A DNA stretch of 64,000 nucleotides from Paramacrobiotus metropolitanus (taxonomy: Eukaryota; Tardigrada; Eutardigrada; Parachela; Macrobiotidae): positions 1-64,000 of the forward strand of contig NW_026570474.1 in assembly GCF_019649055.1 (NCBI RefSeq), in the 5' to 3' direction. The notes below the pieces were generated by a model. The model worked only from the letters and a program-made list of their open reading frames with translations, was not told where the DNA came from and did not search any database. A program made the translations under genes and the position numbers. Of this stretch, positions 12,279 to 23,965 are shown piece by piece. The stretch's first letter is position 1. Each line of letters starts with the position of its first letter.

Positions 12279-12376
12279 TACAATGGACTTCATAAAATTA
12301 ATGTGGTTACACATAGCCACCCGTATGCATAGCGCTATCGGCTTTAAGTGTAACCACATTTATGAAGTCCATTGTA
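12279..12376. repeat. Long fold-back, about 29-bp arms
   Basis: The left arm (12279-12312) and right arm (12348-12376) are complementary over 29 positions. The only defect is a 5-nt bulge (ATTAA) in the left arm, and the loop is 35 nt. Both arms include TACAATGGACTTCATAAA or its complement. The size resembles a microRNA precursor or a small fold-back element. Confidence 0.8.
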
Positions 12377-12884
12377 TGTGTAGAAAAGCTAATAAAAACG
12401 CAATACATATTATCGTCCGTTCTAAAAATACCATAACTGAAAACGAAAAAACAGCCGCACGGACTCTTTAATTTTTAGCGGACAAACAGAAGAAGTCCTG
12501 CCGCCACAAAACGTCTAATACTTAGCTTTTTATTTTCAAGGGCAAAGACAGACGTATTAAACTGTATTTCAAACTAATTAAATCCATTAGTGCAAAATTT
12601 CCATTTTCTATAAGCATATAGATACAGTCAAATTTATTATATCCACCCACTACCTACATGCATACTCATAATAAGGTGGTTACTGAATTAAATAAATAAT
12701 AACCACTTTAATCATGCTTAAGCACACGATGTCAGCTCAGAATAATTTGGGCATGCGCCGCTTTGCATGCTAGTAATTGTTAAAAAATTCTTACGGCAAT
12801 ATTGATCTTAATTTTTCCCAGCAATCCTGACTGTTCCATCCCGAGGGCGTAAATAGCACATACCTGGTTAGTAGAAACAAGATT

Positions 12885-13186
12885 ATCCGTGAATGCGCTC
12901 TTTGATTTAATTCATTCGTCATGCTGTTTCTACTGTGCCAGCGCCATCAATTTCCGCAATAGGCACAATACACACAACACTAGAAATCCCAGGTGCGCGG
13001 CTTTAGTCGAATCCAGCCCCAACACTCATAAATGTTGGTGATTGATGAAATAATACGCAAAAAATATCCTGAAGTTACTAGTTATTCGAATTTACAAACC
13101 ACCACATCAGGATAGCTCATCAGGCAAATTAACCTCCGGCTACAAACGCTGAATATAAATTATGTACAAGCACTTACTAATTTTCA
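12885..13186. repeat. Direct repeat copy 1, about 300 bp
   Basis: It pairs with 14149-14453 in the same orientation. The best-conserved core (13069-13110, beginning atcctgaagttactagtta) is nearly identical. The upstream part, including ttctactgtg-cagcgcca and ccaggtgcgcg, has diverged with indels. Confidence 0.75.
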
Positions 13187-13237
13187 GTTGCCAACTTGCC
13201 GTCGCGATGTCGCCACAATCATGGATTACAACGGCAC

Positions 13238-13320
13238 AGTTTTCGGTACAATTAGCAACTTAACAAAATTTGTGAAGTTGCAAACTGTAGTGAAAACTGT
13301 GTACTAATTGTACCGAAACT
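13238..13320. repeat. Fold-back inside the repeat zone
   Basis: AGTTTTCGGTACAATTAG (13238-13255) pairs with 13304-13320 with one unpaired T. A second, inner stem GCAACTT/AAGTTGC lies in the loop, and CACAGTTTTC/GAAAACTGTG offers an alternative pairing. Confidence 0.65.
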
Positions 13321-13696
13321 TAATATTCCAGTTATAATTAATGAACAGCACAACTATGGCCCGCATCATCTGAGAAGTGCCAGACAAATGTCTTATCCCT
13401 GGTGGGTTACCACATTTTGAAAGTTTTTTATTGTCGATGCTGACTGGCAGGATTTCAATTTTTTCACTATGAATGGCAGTCTTTTGCCATTTCTAGTCAA
13501 GAAATTGCCACCAGCATGCGGACGTGTATGGACCTGGAGACGTACCTGGATATCTGCAATCAGTACGCGGATACGCCGCTGGATACGTCGCTGTCTGGGT
13601 CTGCATGACTCTCCGCCAATGCAGGACGGCCAACAGGCCGAAGAACTGGAACGGCTGGATTCCGGGACCGTCCAGAGTCCAGTCCAGACATGCACT

Positions 13697-13755
13697 GCCC
13701 GTTCTGGCTAGCTGTCTACTTCTCGACGAGAAGTAGACAGCTAGCCAGAACGGGC
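13697..13755. repeat. Perfect 59-bp palindrome
   Basis: Two 29-bp arms (13697-13725 and 13727-13755) are exact reverse complements separated by a single A. The left arm starts GCCCGTTCTGGCTAGCTG. It lies at the end of a GC-richer block (13520-13760) that is open in several frames, including a Tyr/Pro-rich minus frame (ATYPAAYPRTDCRYPG). Confidence 0.9.
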
Positions 13756-14148
13756 CCCGCGTAAATTGAGGCACACCTTTTAACTGGGTGGTACACCGTA
13801 AACACGTGATTACGCCCTCGAAATACTCTCTTTTTTCTTTTAACGTATATTTAGCGCTCGAATCAGTCTTACCAAAATAGTCTTTAATCTACGTTTAGTT
13901 TAATCTACGTATAGTTCTGACAGCGATCGAAATGGCTGAGCAACAAATCAACAATAATGATTACGCTGCCTGGTCCATACTATCACAACAATTAAATGCA
14001 TACCTGCCGACGAAGCGACTGTTAACGAATGGAACGTCCGCTGATTGGAAGTTCTGCCTCCTTTATATGCAGCCCCGAAGCTGTGTTTGGGTACGATCCG
14101 TCGCGCTTTCTGTGTGATATTTTCTTTAAAGCAGGTCATCTGTCAATC

Positions 14149-14453
14149 TATCCGTGACGGCGCTCGTTGATTTTGATGGTGCGCTGTGCATGTACTGGTT
14201 CTACTGTGACAGCGCCAACAATTACCGCAATAAAAACCTCACTGGAAAGTGGAAACCCCAGGTGCGCGACAACAATCCATCACTCGCATCCACCACTAAA
14301 AATAATAATTGTTGGTGATCCATGGATGCAATAATACAAGAACAAAATCCTGAAGTTACTAGTTATTCGAATTTACAAACCACCACATCAGGCTACTTAG
14401 CTTCCGGCTACAAACGGTGAATATAAATTACGAACAAGCACTTATTAATTTTT
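14149..14453. repeat. Direct repeat copy 2, about 300 bp
   Basis: Same-orientation counterpart of 12885-13186. The two copies bound about 960 bp that contain the palindrome and a fold-back. The arrangement would fit terminal repeats of a small element, or a tandem duplication. Confidence 0.75.
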
Positions 14454-14669
14454 GTTATATACAGTATCAAGTACTTACTATAGTCTAGCTATAGTAAGTT
14501 TTTGGTTAATTTTATATGATAGGTCTTGGTCTATAGCAGCTTCCTTGGCCATCTTTCCGCTCTAAAAGCTATAATGCAGGAAACGGGAGCCGAATTTTTT
14601 CATTTTTTTCCGAAAAATCGCACTGCTTAACGAGAAATAATTATCTTCAGTCTACAATATTTTAAAAAT

Positions 14670-14760
14670 GTTGGACGGTTGAGAATCACCAAGTTAGAAA
14701 GGAAGTTAGAAAGGTTGGTCCCTTTCTAACTTCCGTTAAACCACTAACATCTCGTCCAAC
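14670..14760. repeat. Nested fold-back
   Basis: The inner stem GGAAGTTAGAAAGG (14701-14714) pairs perfectly with 14721-14734 over a 6-nt loop. The outer arms GTTGGACG (14670-14677) and CGTCCAAC (14753-14760) also pair. Confidence 0.75.
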
Positions 14761-16047
14761 GCAACCCGCGATCCAGGCAAAAACATTCTTCGAAATGTAG
14801 GTTTTAACATAAAAGTCTATGGGAGATACATCTTGTTTTGAACTCACAACGAGCAGTGATCGTGCTAGAATTGGTTGCTAACCGGTAACAAATACCTTTT
14901 ATATAAAGCACTCGATAGTTTACTAAAAAGGTCACGGAAAAACACCCGTTACTGAATTTCTGAGAGGGGCCATTATAACCATTAAAAAATTGACGGTTAC
15001 CCCCTCCCTTTTAGCCCCACCTGACTCCTTCCGGTCACACCAACAGATACCAGTTTTGGTATCATTGAATTCGCAATAAAAAGTTACACTAGAAAAAAGC
15101 AAAACATATAGCAAAACGATTTACGGCAGTATTTCATAATTTATTTTACGTAGCTGTCCACACATGGCGCGATAATGTACGAGAACATAGATCATACAAT
15201 CATAGGACAGGAACCTGTACATAGAACAAGAGACTAGGTCAGTATATAATACTTGCGCACCTTTGCTGAGAGCTACTCAGTTTCCCTTTTAATCGTTCAA
15301 TGTCTGAGCGGATAGTAGACAAGTGACAGATAAAAAACAAATTTTCCAAAGCGATCGTGATTATGAGATGCCAAAATTAATAATTTTTAGTCTTTATATA
15401 TGTAGTTCTTTGAATAACCAACCTTCTAATTTTTATCTTTCACATCAGTTCAAAAATAGGTTCATATGAATAAAATATTATAATTTCCACACTGTTTCAA
15501 ATGGCACGAAGATAGCATTCGCAGCATCCGACTATATATCGTAAAGGGCACAACTCACGTCAGCCTCACCATCCAAATATCAACGAACACCTTAATAATT
15601 CTTAAAGAATTTGTCTTAAAATTAATATTATTACTTAAGCAAGTTACGGGGCTGTCAGCTTACATTAATCATAAGCCTTGCGGTAATTTCGGTACTCGTA
15701 TCACGTCAATTGTTGTGTGATTTATGCGTGAGAAAATGCTGACCATGAGTTATAAGCTCCGCACGCTACGCCTCCCTTTATCAGCTGCAAGCTGACAGAG
15801 CATCAGCAATTCAGCATCGTAGCGATTTTTCCATTTTCTGCGTTATCGGTTTTATTTGATTCTACTAGAACTGCAGGCTGCAGCCGTCGTCATTTTTATC
15901 TGTTGCGTCCCTTGGTAAATACCTTGTCACAAAGAATATTCGGCTGCTTTCCATACTGGTATCGGTGCCGCTGTTGGAGAATTTGGTTTGGTAGTTTGTG
16001 CTTTCTTGGTGTTGTGTGCCGCGCTTAAGCATCCAAGCACGTCAACG
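14761..16047. other. Intergenic upstream of the dehydrogenase
   Basis: No supported gene. A TATATAAT-like motif occurs at about 15244. An open frame runs into the dehydrogenase start from 15988, but homology to the family begins at the ATG at 16048. Confidence 0.4.
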
Positions 16048-18851
16048 ATGGGTCCACTGCGATGGGGATTCGTAGGAGCAGGAAAGATCAGTAACGATTT
16101 TGCATCGTGTCTGCAGATCCTGCCGCCCGATGAGCATCAGGTAGACAGTAGACTGGCTGCCCGGAGTGCACATTTTTGCTGAATGCATCGTGTTTAGATG
16201 GTGAGTGTGGCGGCCAGTGATGTCGGGAAAGCCAACGAGTTCGCCAACATCTTCGGCTTCAAGAAGGCCTACGGAACGTACGCGGCCATTGCCGCTGATC
16301 CCGATGTCGGTAAGAAATACGAATTACGGGTCATTGAATTTTCCTGTTGCCTGTTGTTCTTGGTCTGTGCGATTGCGGGATTATTGCGGCTTGAAAGTTC
16401 TGTTATTCAGTTATTCTGCATTGTAATAATTTATTCCAAAGCGATGACCGAAAATTGGTACCTACCGTAATTTAAAATTATTTTTCTTTTTGAAACTGAA
16501 AATGTTGTATCATAGAAATTTAATTTTTTTTGTGAGTTTGTGCTTGCGGATTTATTTTCCTTTCCTGCTTCATTTTCTGGAGTTTCAGTGTGCTTTTGAA
16601 CTTTGAAAAATTGAATTTTTATTCATATTTAACTTGTTCTGTTTTAGTTCGATTAATTCATTAATCACAATGAATGATTTACGATAGTGTCTGGACGTTT
16701 TTCGGTTCTGATTTGTTTGTTACTCAAGAAAAATCAACCGTAACAACCTGAAAGTATTGCGGTTTAATTTGATTTATTTAGATAATTTGCAGATTTTTTA
16801 CCTGTATTGAATGTGTGCATATAAGTATAGAATTATTTTGTAGATGTGGTGTACATCGGTACCATCAACAGCAACCACTATGAATTGGCCAAACTAATGC
16901 TGGAGAACGATAAACACGTCCTGTGCGAGAAGCCCCTGACGCTGATGCTGGAGCACACCCAGGAACTGATTGCGCTGGCTGAGAAGAAGAAAAAATTCTT
17001 CCAGGAGGTGCGTTAATTTTTGGAAAAGTTTTTTTCGGGGGACGAAAAATCACCTGAAAAAATAGAAATAGCAATAAATCGTTGTATTTTCGGTAACTTA
17101 CAATATGAATGCGAATATATTTACTGGAGAATCTCGTTGTTTGCTGTTTGAATTTCATACTCTGTACAAAACTGAAAAATACTGAGGATAGAATACGGGT
17201 GATTTTTAGTCTCACGGGAGCGATTAGTATGATCGATGGTTGTGATCGTGCAAATTAATGTTTGTTTATTGTGGCAGGCGGTGTGGAGTCGCTTCTTCCC
17301 GTCGTATCACAAACTGCGCGAGACCCTGAAGGCCCGCTCCATCGGGGATGTGCGGCTGGTGTCGGTGCAGTTCGGCTTCAATGCGCCGCACGTCGACCGG
17401 CTGGCCCGCAAGGAGCTGGGCGGCGGCAGTCTAGTGGACATTGGCGTCTACTGCATCCAGTTTATCCTGGCCGTCTACGGGCCGGAAATGCCGGACATCG
17501 TCAAAGCGATCGGCAAACTCAATCACGAAGGTGAATTATGTCATTTATGTGAACTAAATATGCATGTACTTAAGCGAAATTTACTGTAATTGCGATTTTT
17601 AATGTTCTTCTATTTTCTTTACATTATATTAAATGAAATTATTCGTTTGCTGAACGCGTATATCCTTAATAAAACTCGCAGACAGTAGATTGATAATAAT
17701 ATTAATTGACCAATATTCGAAGATGAATTTGATAAGGTGATGGTAAAAAATTTAAAAAACTGCAATGTACAAGTACTGTTTCGGATTTATAGGCTGCGAT
17801 ATGAGCGTGAATGCCGTTCTGCAGTGGAAAGATGGGCGTTCTGCGCAGTTTGCCACGACATTCTTAACTGATTTGCCGAGTGAGGCTTACGTTTACGGCA
17901 GCGACGGCTCCATTAAGGTAAACCCGATAACAGGTTTCTCCGTTTAGAAATACATTTTGATATAATTTGCATTACTTCGGCGTGTTGGCGAACGGTGATA
18001 AAATTGTTTGCTATCATTTTTACTGAGATAGGATGCATTGTTATCTTTGATTTACCGCGGCCTTCTTCTCCGTGCGCGTAAGCAAATACTGTACAGTACA
18101 TTCTGGTTGAGCTGGAAGGGGAAATATTTGCAGAATTTCATCGATAAAAAATCAAACCAAAAATAACTTAATTGGGAAATAAATTAATTGTAAGTCAATT
18201 AATGTACAGTTATCTGTATTGGAAATAATTGCGTTCTATCTTGGCGAAAACTCTTCTGTTACTTCGATAAAATATTAAAAAAAGGAAAAATCTGCAGAAT
18301 TCTAATTGAAAATAATTTTTAAAACGATCAAGTAAATAAAGATTTTTAATGGATACTGAATTAGAAGCAGAAAGTGACCACTTTTTGTCCCGGCGAAAAA
18401 TAAATGCAAAGTTTTTGATGAAAGGTCTAGTATAATACGGATGTAGGAAAAGACAGTTAAAATTTAACACGATAATATAAATTGGGTGATTGTCCCCTAG
18501 ATGCCGCGTCCCTTTTGGTGCACCACCGACTGCCATGTCACCGAGCTGCGCGATGAATCCAGCGGGCCGAAATCGCACACGGCGCAGAAGACGGCGCACG
18601 AGGAGAAGCACAGCTTCCCGCTGCCGGTCACCACGCATCCGCTGGTGTTTGAGAACGGTGCCGGGATGGTGTACGAGGCGCAGGAAGTGCGCCGCTGCAT
18701 CCAGAACGGTCTGCTGGAGAGCCCGCACATGACACACCAGGAGACACTGCTGATTGCCACCATTCAGGATCAGATTAAGCGGCAGATCGGGTTGTCCTAC
18801 GATGAGCTGTATGTCGACGGGGGGCTGAAGATTACCAAGGCGGTGCCGTAA
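16048..18851 (+). CDS. DHDH: Trans-1,2-dihydrobenzene-1,2-diol dehydrogenase
   Basis: Six exons join without frame conflict: 16048-16140, 16198-16309, 16844-17007, 17278-17530, 17793-17917 and 18501-18851. The product is 365 residues, close to the usual 330-390. It is a Gfo/Idh/MocA-family NADP-dependent oxidoreductase. The N-terminal Rossmann fold carries GAGKIS (about 10-15), VVYIGTIN (70-77) and the CEKPL motif (96-100) with its catalytic-site Lys98. The C-terminal domain has the GGGSLVDIGVY motif (171-181). The family oxidises trans-dihydrodiols of aromatic compounds and some pentoses in the cytosol. The first intron is only 57 nt. The ATG sits at the usual family start, directly before the nucleotide-binding strand. 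The 3' end faces a stefin gene on the other strand. Confidence 0.93.
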
Positions 18852-19119
18852 AGATTTCCCCGAGAGTATTTGGTAATTTAGTAGCAGCGTTGTCGGTGGT
18901 TGGTAGTAGTGATTGATGGTGTAGTTTTGATAGAATTTTCTGTACGGTGATTTTGATGTTCCTGTTTTATTTTGCTACATTTTTCTGCTGTCGGTTTAAG
19001 TCTTTTTTACTGGGAAATAATTTAACCGCTAATGTTAAAGCAAGTATGGTGAACTTAAATGATTTGTCGATAGTTATAAAATTGATGTTTTAACATTTGA
19101 CACAGAACAGCGCTGATCA

Positions 19120-19125
19120 AATAAA
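19120..19125 (+). terminator. Poly(A) signal of the dehydrogenase gene
   Basis: AATAAA lies 269 bp after the stop. The poly(A) signal of the opposing stefin gene is only 8 bp further on, so the two transcripts probably overlap at their 3' ends. Confidence 0.6.
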
Positions 19126-19133
19126 AGTTTCTT

Positions 19134-19139
19134 TTTATT
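19134..19139 (-). terminator. Poly(A) signal of stefin 1 (minus strand)
   Basis: AATAAA read on the minus strand, about 220 bp beyond the stefin 1 stop codon. Confidence 0.5.
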
Positions 19140-19357
19140 CGCATTTCAACTAAGGAACGTATTGCATACAAACAGGAATGGCATATCCATTACCAAGCAA
19201 TGCGCGTCGCATTTCCCATTATAAAAGAGTCACTTGATTAATTATCATGGAAAAAGTAAGATCAGGCAAGCAAAAAAGAAGGTCACTAAAAAACATAAGC
19301 TTATAAAAGGTTAAAAACACCTTCGGCTGCTGCGTACAATAGCGCAAGTGAACCGCG

Positions 19358-20823
19358 TTAGTGTCGCTCAAAATAACCGATCTCGTCCGTGGCGGTGTGA
19401 TTCTCTTCGATACCACTGAGCTCGTAATGACCCTGGAGATTTTTGTAGATGCGCGCATGGACATACTTGGCATTGGGATCAGCACCGATACGGATCTGTC
19501 AATTAAATCGAAGGCACCAGTTAAAAAAATTCAACAAATCCAACGTATCAGAGGCAGCTACAAATATAATCAATGGGCAGTATTAAGCATTATTATATTT
19601 TGGCATGGCAGTTTCGATCACAAAACAGCTACTGGTAGTGTATTTTTGCATAGTAAGTTACCGGGAAAATTTACAATTTGGAGTCGCTGCAACGTTAAAA
19701 AGATTAATCTGGTTAATAATTTCGCACGAGCGTATATTAAATTAATTTAATTTATATAAGCACAAAAATTAAAAACGTAGAGATACAAAGTCAGATAACA
19801 GACAATGTTAATAGGGAAAAAAATCGAAAAATACACCCTATGTGAAACTGCACAAAACGCATTCGTACCTTGACAAAATAGTTCTTCCCAGCGACGACCT
19901 GTGTGCCATAGGAAATGGGCGTCAGTTGGCTGTTGGCATCGGCGTTGGCTTGCGAGGCGATAGCACTTTGCACCTGCCAAATCACCATTACTCACTTTCA
20001 AGTTTAAATGCAGTACTCGTACTTATTATCGCTAATAATATAATTACTGAAAATGAATTACAGCACTGCAGAACATACACATTAATGAAGCAAATAAATG
20101 TCCGCGAGCAACAAAACTAATAAAAACACAGTTACTTATTCAAATTATTTATTAAAAGGATAGCATAATGACAGATATCACGAAAAGGATACAAGAACAA
20201 CATATTATTACGCTTGGCAAAGATTCTAAAAAAATACAGTCTAAGAATCTGCCAAAAACAAAGGAAGAAACAGGGTGCATGATTTTGCTGCAGAAATTGT
20301 TGAACAAATTCCTTCTTAAGGTATTAATTTATTTCTGATTTCAATTACTGTAATAAGTGTAATTTAGTGGCTCTGCAGTCTGCACATGATTGCACGATGT
20401 GCGTATATGGACAGCAAACGTCGCACTTACCGCCTTGACAGCCTGCTGCACCTCCTCGTCCGCTGGCTTGGAGGCTCCCAATCCACCAGGTCGCTGCTGG
20501 CGATGCTGATCAGCTGCGTCGGCCATGGTCAACACAAAGCACAACAGAGATCTGCAAGCACAGAAGAGAAATTCCCTGTCAACTGCCTTCTGCGGACTGT
20601 GAGCTTCACTGGATCACGTTACACTGGAAGACCAGTTGGCGAACTACGGAATTATCACGGCTATTACTCAGTGATGATTAATCATCAGGGAATTACAGAG
20701 GCATGCAGAATAGCGAGAAATCAGAAATTGCAGTGTGACTGGTGACATAAAGCGCCCGAAGCGATAATAACACAAAGTATCGTACTCGATTGTTGCTTAC
20801 AGTATGATAACAGGCTGCTGCAT
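19358..20823 (-). CDS. Stefin 1, secreted-type family-1 cystatin
   Basis: Four minus-strand exons: 20823-20801 (23 nt, donor GTAAGC), 20551-20431, 19973-19869 and 19495-19358. The product is about 128 residues. Exons 1 and 2 together give a signal peptide (MQQPVIILSLLCFVLTMADA). The mature part has the stefin N-terminal Gly pair (PGGLGASKPADEEVQ), the QVVAG first hairpin loop (TQVVAGKNYFVK) and the final strands (YVHARIYKNLQGHYELSG). These are the wedge elements with which stefins block papain-like cysteine proteases. The intron phases (2, 0, 0) match all other members of this cluster. The C-terminus is longer than in the others and lacks the usual DPITFF ending. A TATA box lies at 20944-20951. 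It probably encodes the most canonical active inhibitor of the cluster. Confidence 0.88.
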
Positions 20824-20943
20824 AGTGGAAACTGGAAAGTAGCAGACTGGATTTCGGAACAATGCGATTGAATTACGACAGCGAGGCAGAAAAAGAAACT
20901 TACAGAAAAACTGCTTTACAAAACAATCAAAATGTTGTATTCG

Positions 20944-20951
20944 TATTTATA
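20944..20951 (-). promoter_or_regulatory. TATA box of stefin 1
   Basis: TATAAATA on the minus strand, 121 bp upstream of the 23-nt first exon. The distance matches stefins 2 and 3. Confidence 0.55.
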
Positions 20952-21971
20952 GAATCACGTACCTTTGGGAAAAGAGAGAAAATCCGATATTCCAGCAACT
21001 ACTTATAACACGCTTCACAGTCCAGAATGTGAATCAACACACGCAAGATGGCATCGACTGACAAGCAAACTGAATGGAGGGCGCAAATTCTGAATTTCCT
21101 GTATTAGTCACTGTGTTTATTTCTTTACTTCCGTTTATCGTTCGTGCAAAGTCTGCAGACGCATCATGTTGCAAAAAGTTATTAGAATTCCTAAACGGAT
21201 TTCAACACGATAGTGACTTCGGCGTTTTTTTCATGATTACACAGCGGCTACTATAGCTAATTGCCGATAGCATCACGTCATGAACTGGGACATAATTAAA
21301 TTTTACTAACTGGTAATTAATTAGCACTTATACCAGTGCATATGTTCTCGCACACATAAAAATTAATTAACGATAAGTAATAGATACTTAATTAATTTCT
21401 TATTCACGACTGCCGGACTGCGTTCAGCCACGCCTACGCAGCAATGTAAAAATATTCATGTGCGAGGATTTTTATTGGGTTATTCACATTAACATACGCA
21501 TATGTGCACTTACAAAAAGCGATATAAAAAATAATAATAATATATGATTAAGTTATTTTTGTCAATTACTTAAGAATTTAACGAAATCGGGCGGCTTAAA
21601 AGTACAAGCGCGTAATAAAACGCAAATTAAGAAATACATGAGAATAAAAGTATACATAAATAAAAAAATTAAAAAAATAAGCAGCAATATGTAAAATATT
21701 CGATACTCACACGTGCTCCTACAAAAAGTACTGTACTGATTTCGCAGCTACGAATACCAGTCGATCGGTTCTTGAATCTTCTGTGTAAAATAAATGTATC
21801 TGTAACAAATATTCAGAGTCGACAGGGTAATTAATATCTGTACCACAATGATTGATGATAGCGCAAAACCGGTACCAACCAAATTCAGTTTGTACAAAAG
21901 CCCTGAAACTATTTTCAACTTGATACAGAATTAGTAATTGCTACAGTATATAATATGGATTTTGGAGTTTC
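20952..21971. other. Intergenic between divergent stefins
   Basis: No supported gene. A 60-codon frame at 21074-21256 (+) begins with a signal-like segment (VLVTVFISLLPFIVRAKSA), but nothing else supports it. Confidence 0.35.
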
Positions 21972-21979
21972 TATATAAG
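21972..21979 (+). promoter_or_regulatory. TATA box of stefin 2
   Basis: TATATAAG followed by tcgcaggatattcc, 112 bp before the ATG. The stefin 3 promoter has a similar string (TATATATAAGccgcacaatatt). Confidence 0.6.
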
Positions 21980-22083
21980 TCGCAGGATATTCCAGACGGC
22001 TTTGATAAGTTCGAGTGTTTGTTATACTGCACAGCAAATCAAGCTACCAGCAGCTGCGTTTTTAACCAACCGACTTTGGCAAA

Positions 22084-22761
22084 ATGTCTCGTGCCCTTTT
22101 ATACCTGTAAGTCACTGAAATGCATATTTGGATTTTTATTTTTATTTGAAACAATCATTATGTACTTTATGTGACATGACTGTCCGTGCTTTCAGCGTTT
22201 CGGCCTTGCTGGTGGTTGGATTCGCTGCAGCACTCGAACCGAAAGGCGGACTCGGAAAACCCAAGGAAGCCGATAAGGAAGTGAAGGACGCCGTCAACGC
22301 GGTAAGTGCGAACGAAATGGCTACTGTATCGATCAGCAATAAGCACTGGCGCAGCCGCTTTCCCTTCGACACTATTACTCTTAATCAAAGCTACGACAAT
22401 ATGTTGGCGATCGTTTTTTAATTAATTGTGGATTGCGACTGTATATAGGTTTCCCGCCAAATTATTTCCAAAGCTAGGGTCAGCAGCAATACCATCCTCA
22501 TTCCGGTGTTATACTCCAAGCAAACCGTTGCCGGCACTAACTACTTCGTCAAGGTAAACCCTTGATGTTATTACACAACCAGCATAAGTACGGGGAGCAT
22601 TTAACGCTCACGTCTATGTTCATTTATTTATTTAGATAAGACTCGGAGCTGGTCAAGGCGGACAGTACATTCACGCTAAGATTTTCTGGGATCTCAAGGG
22701 CAAATACACACTGGTCAGCATTAAAGACGCTAATGGACCGGATCCGATCACATTCTTTTGA
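22084..22761 (+). CDS. Stefin 2, secreted-type family-1 cystatin
   Basis: Four exons: 22084-22106, 22196-22301, 22449-22553 and 22636-22761 (phases 2, 0, 0), giving 119 residues. The signal peptide is MSRALLYLVSALLVVGFAAA. The mature protein starts near LEPKGGL, keeping the Gly pair, and has KQTVAGTNYFVK in place of QVVAG. It then has IRLGAGQGG, YIHAKIFWDLKGKYTLVS and the DPITFF end. QTVAG keeps the Q-x-V-x-G pattern, so cysteine-protease inhibition is likely. Ordinary stefins are cytosolic and lack a leader, so the leader is notable. It lies head-to-tail with stefin 3 and shares the first 23-nt exon sequence with it exactly. Confidence 0.88.
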
Positions 22762-23821
22762 GCTACCGTTATTACTCATTGCTAATTGACAAGTTCTGTC
22801 CTTAACAATTATAATGCCGATGTTCACTCTCTGACGTTCATTCTCAAGATCCTAATTTCGCACGAACCAAAGTACTACTCGAGACGAATACGGTGCAAGT
22901 TTTTGGGTGTAAACTCCGTGCATCTATGTAATTAATGTCGACTTTCTAAAGGGTCCAACCGGAACATAAATTAAAGCTGAAAAAAGAACAGCAAAAAGAA
23001 TTTAAATGCATCAACCAAATTAGGAAATGCAAAAAGAATTTAAATGCACGTCAATGGCAATCATCAAACTAAGAACATTAATAAATGCAAAAAACAATTG
23101 CGAGAAAATATTGGCACATAAACGGCAATTTGATTGATTTACGCTTCCGGTTGACGGGGATTAATCATCGTGCAGACTATAAGCAGATTCCAAATATTGC
23201 ACGTGCTTAACGTGTGCGATATTAACAATGAGCTATATTTACAGCCTTGTTTACATTAAATTTAGCATAATGGTTTTAGTCTAGAAGCCAGTGGATAACA
23301 AGTTTTTTTATTGGCCAGCAAAAATTGTGAGTCAAACCCTCCTAGCGATCGTCAAGTGGTGTCATCGTCGAGTACTCTGTATATCGGCGTGTGCTGATGG
23401 TATTAGGCATTTAACCAAACACCAGATATTAAATATTATTCATCTTTACTTTATAGAAACAGAATATAATGATGTATTGTACTGCACAAAGGTTTTTAGT
23501 GCGCAGCTTCGTTCAGTTACGGTAAGTACGAACTGTTTTGTCGACTTGAAACGAGCCAGATTGACTGACCCAAGCAAATAACACTATAATTATTTAAACC
23601 ATCGTACCATCGCTTAAGTTAATCAGAAAAATAAAGCTGATAGGAACAGAACTGCTTAATTATTTGTGTTAAATTTGACTATGCCAAGTCCTTGCAGAGA
23701 CGTTTTAATTTGCATTTGTATCGTGGTACCGGTTTATAGCCATCATAAATCTATATGTGGTGCCATTATACTGACTCTGCATAAAATTAATCGAGACAGT
23801 GTAATTCAATTTGGGCGCGTC
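22762..23821. other. Intergenic between stefins 2 and 3
   Basis: No supported gene. The 96-codon frame at 23291-23581 (+) contains a donor-like ggtaagtacgaact that resembles the exon 2 donor region of stefin 2. This could be a stefin relic, but I could not align the rest. Confidence 0.35.
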
Positions 23822-23831
23822 TATATATAAG
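23822..23831 (+). promoter_or_regulatory. TATA box of stefin 3
   Basis: TATATATAAG, 144 bp before the stefin 3 ATG. Confidence 0.55.
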
Positions 23832-23965
23832 CCGCACAATATTGGTCAATTAGACTGTTTCACTGTAAAAGTAAAGCTAATATCGCACTGACATTGACAA
23901 GCTTTCACGGCGTACACACAAAACTTCCAGCAGCTGTACTGAAGCTGCCCCCCCAGTTTTGCAAC

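Noticed and set aside
13393-13774. Overlapping frames in the GC-rich block beside the palindrome
   Set aside because: Three frames are open at once and none has an ATG, leader or splice context. The Tyr/Pro-rich minus frame is mentioned only under the palindrome.
23291-23581. A 96-codon frame between stefins 2 and 3
   Set aside because: Only the donor-like end resembles a stefin exon. The rest shows no family motif.
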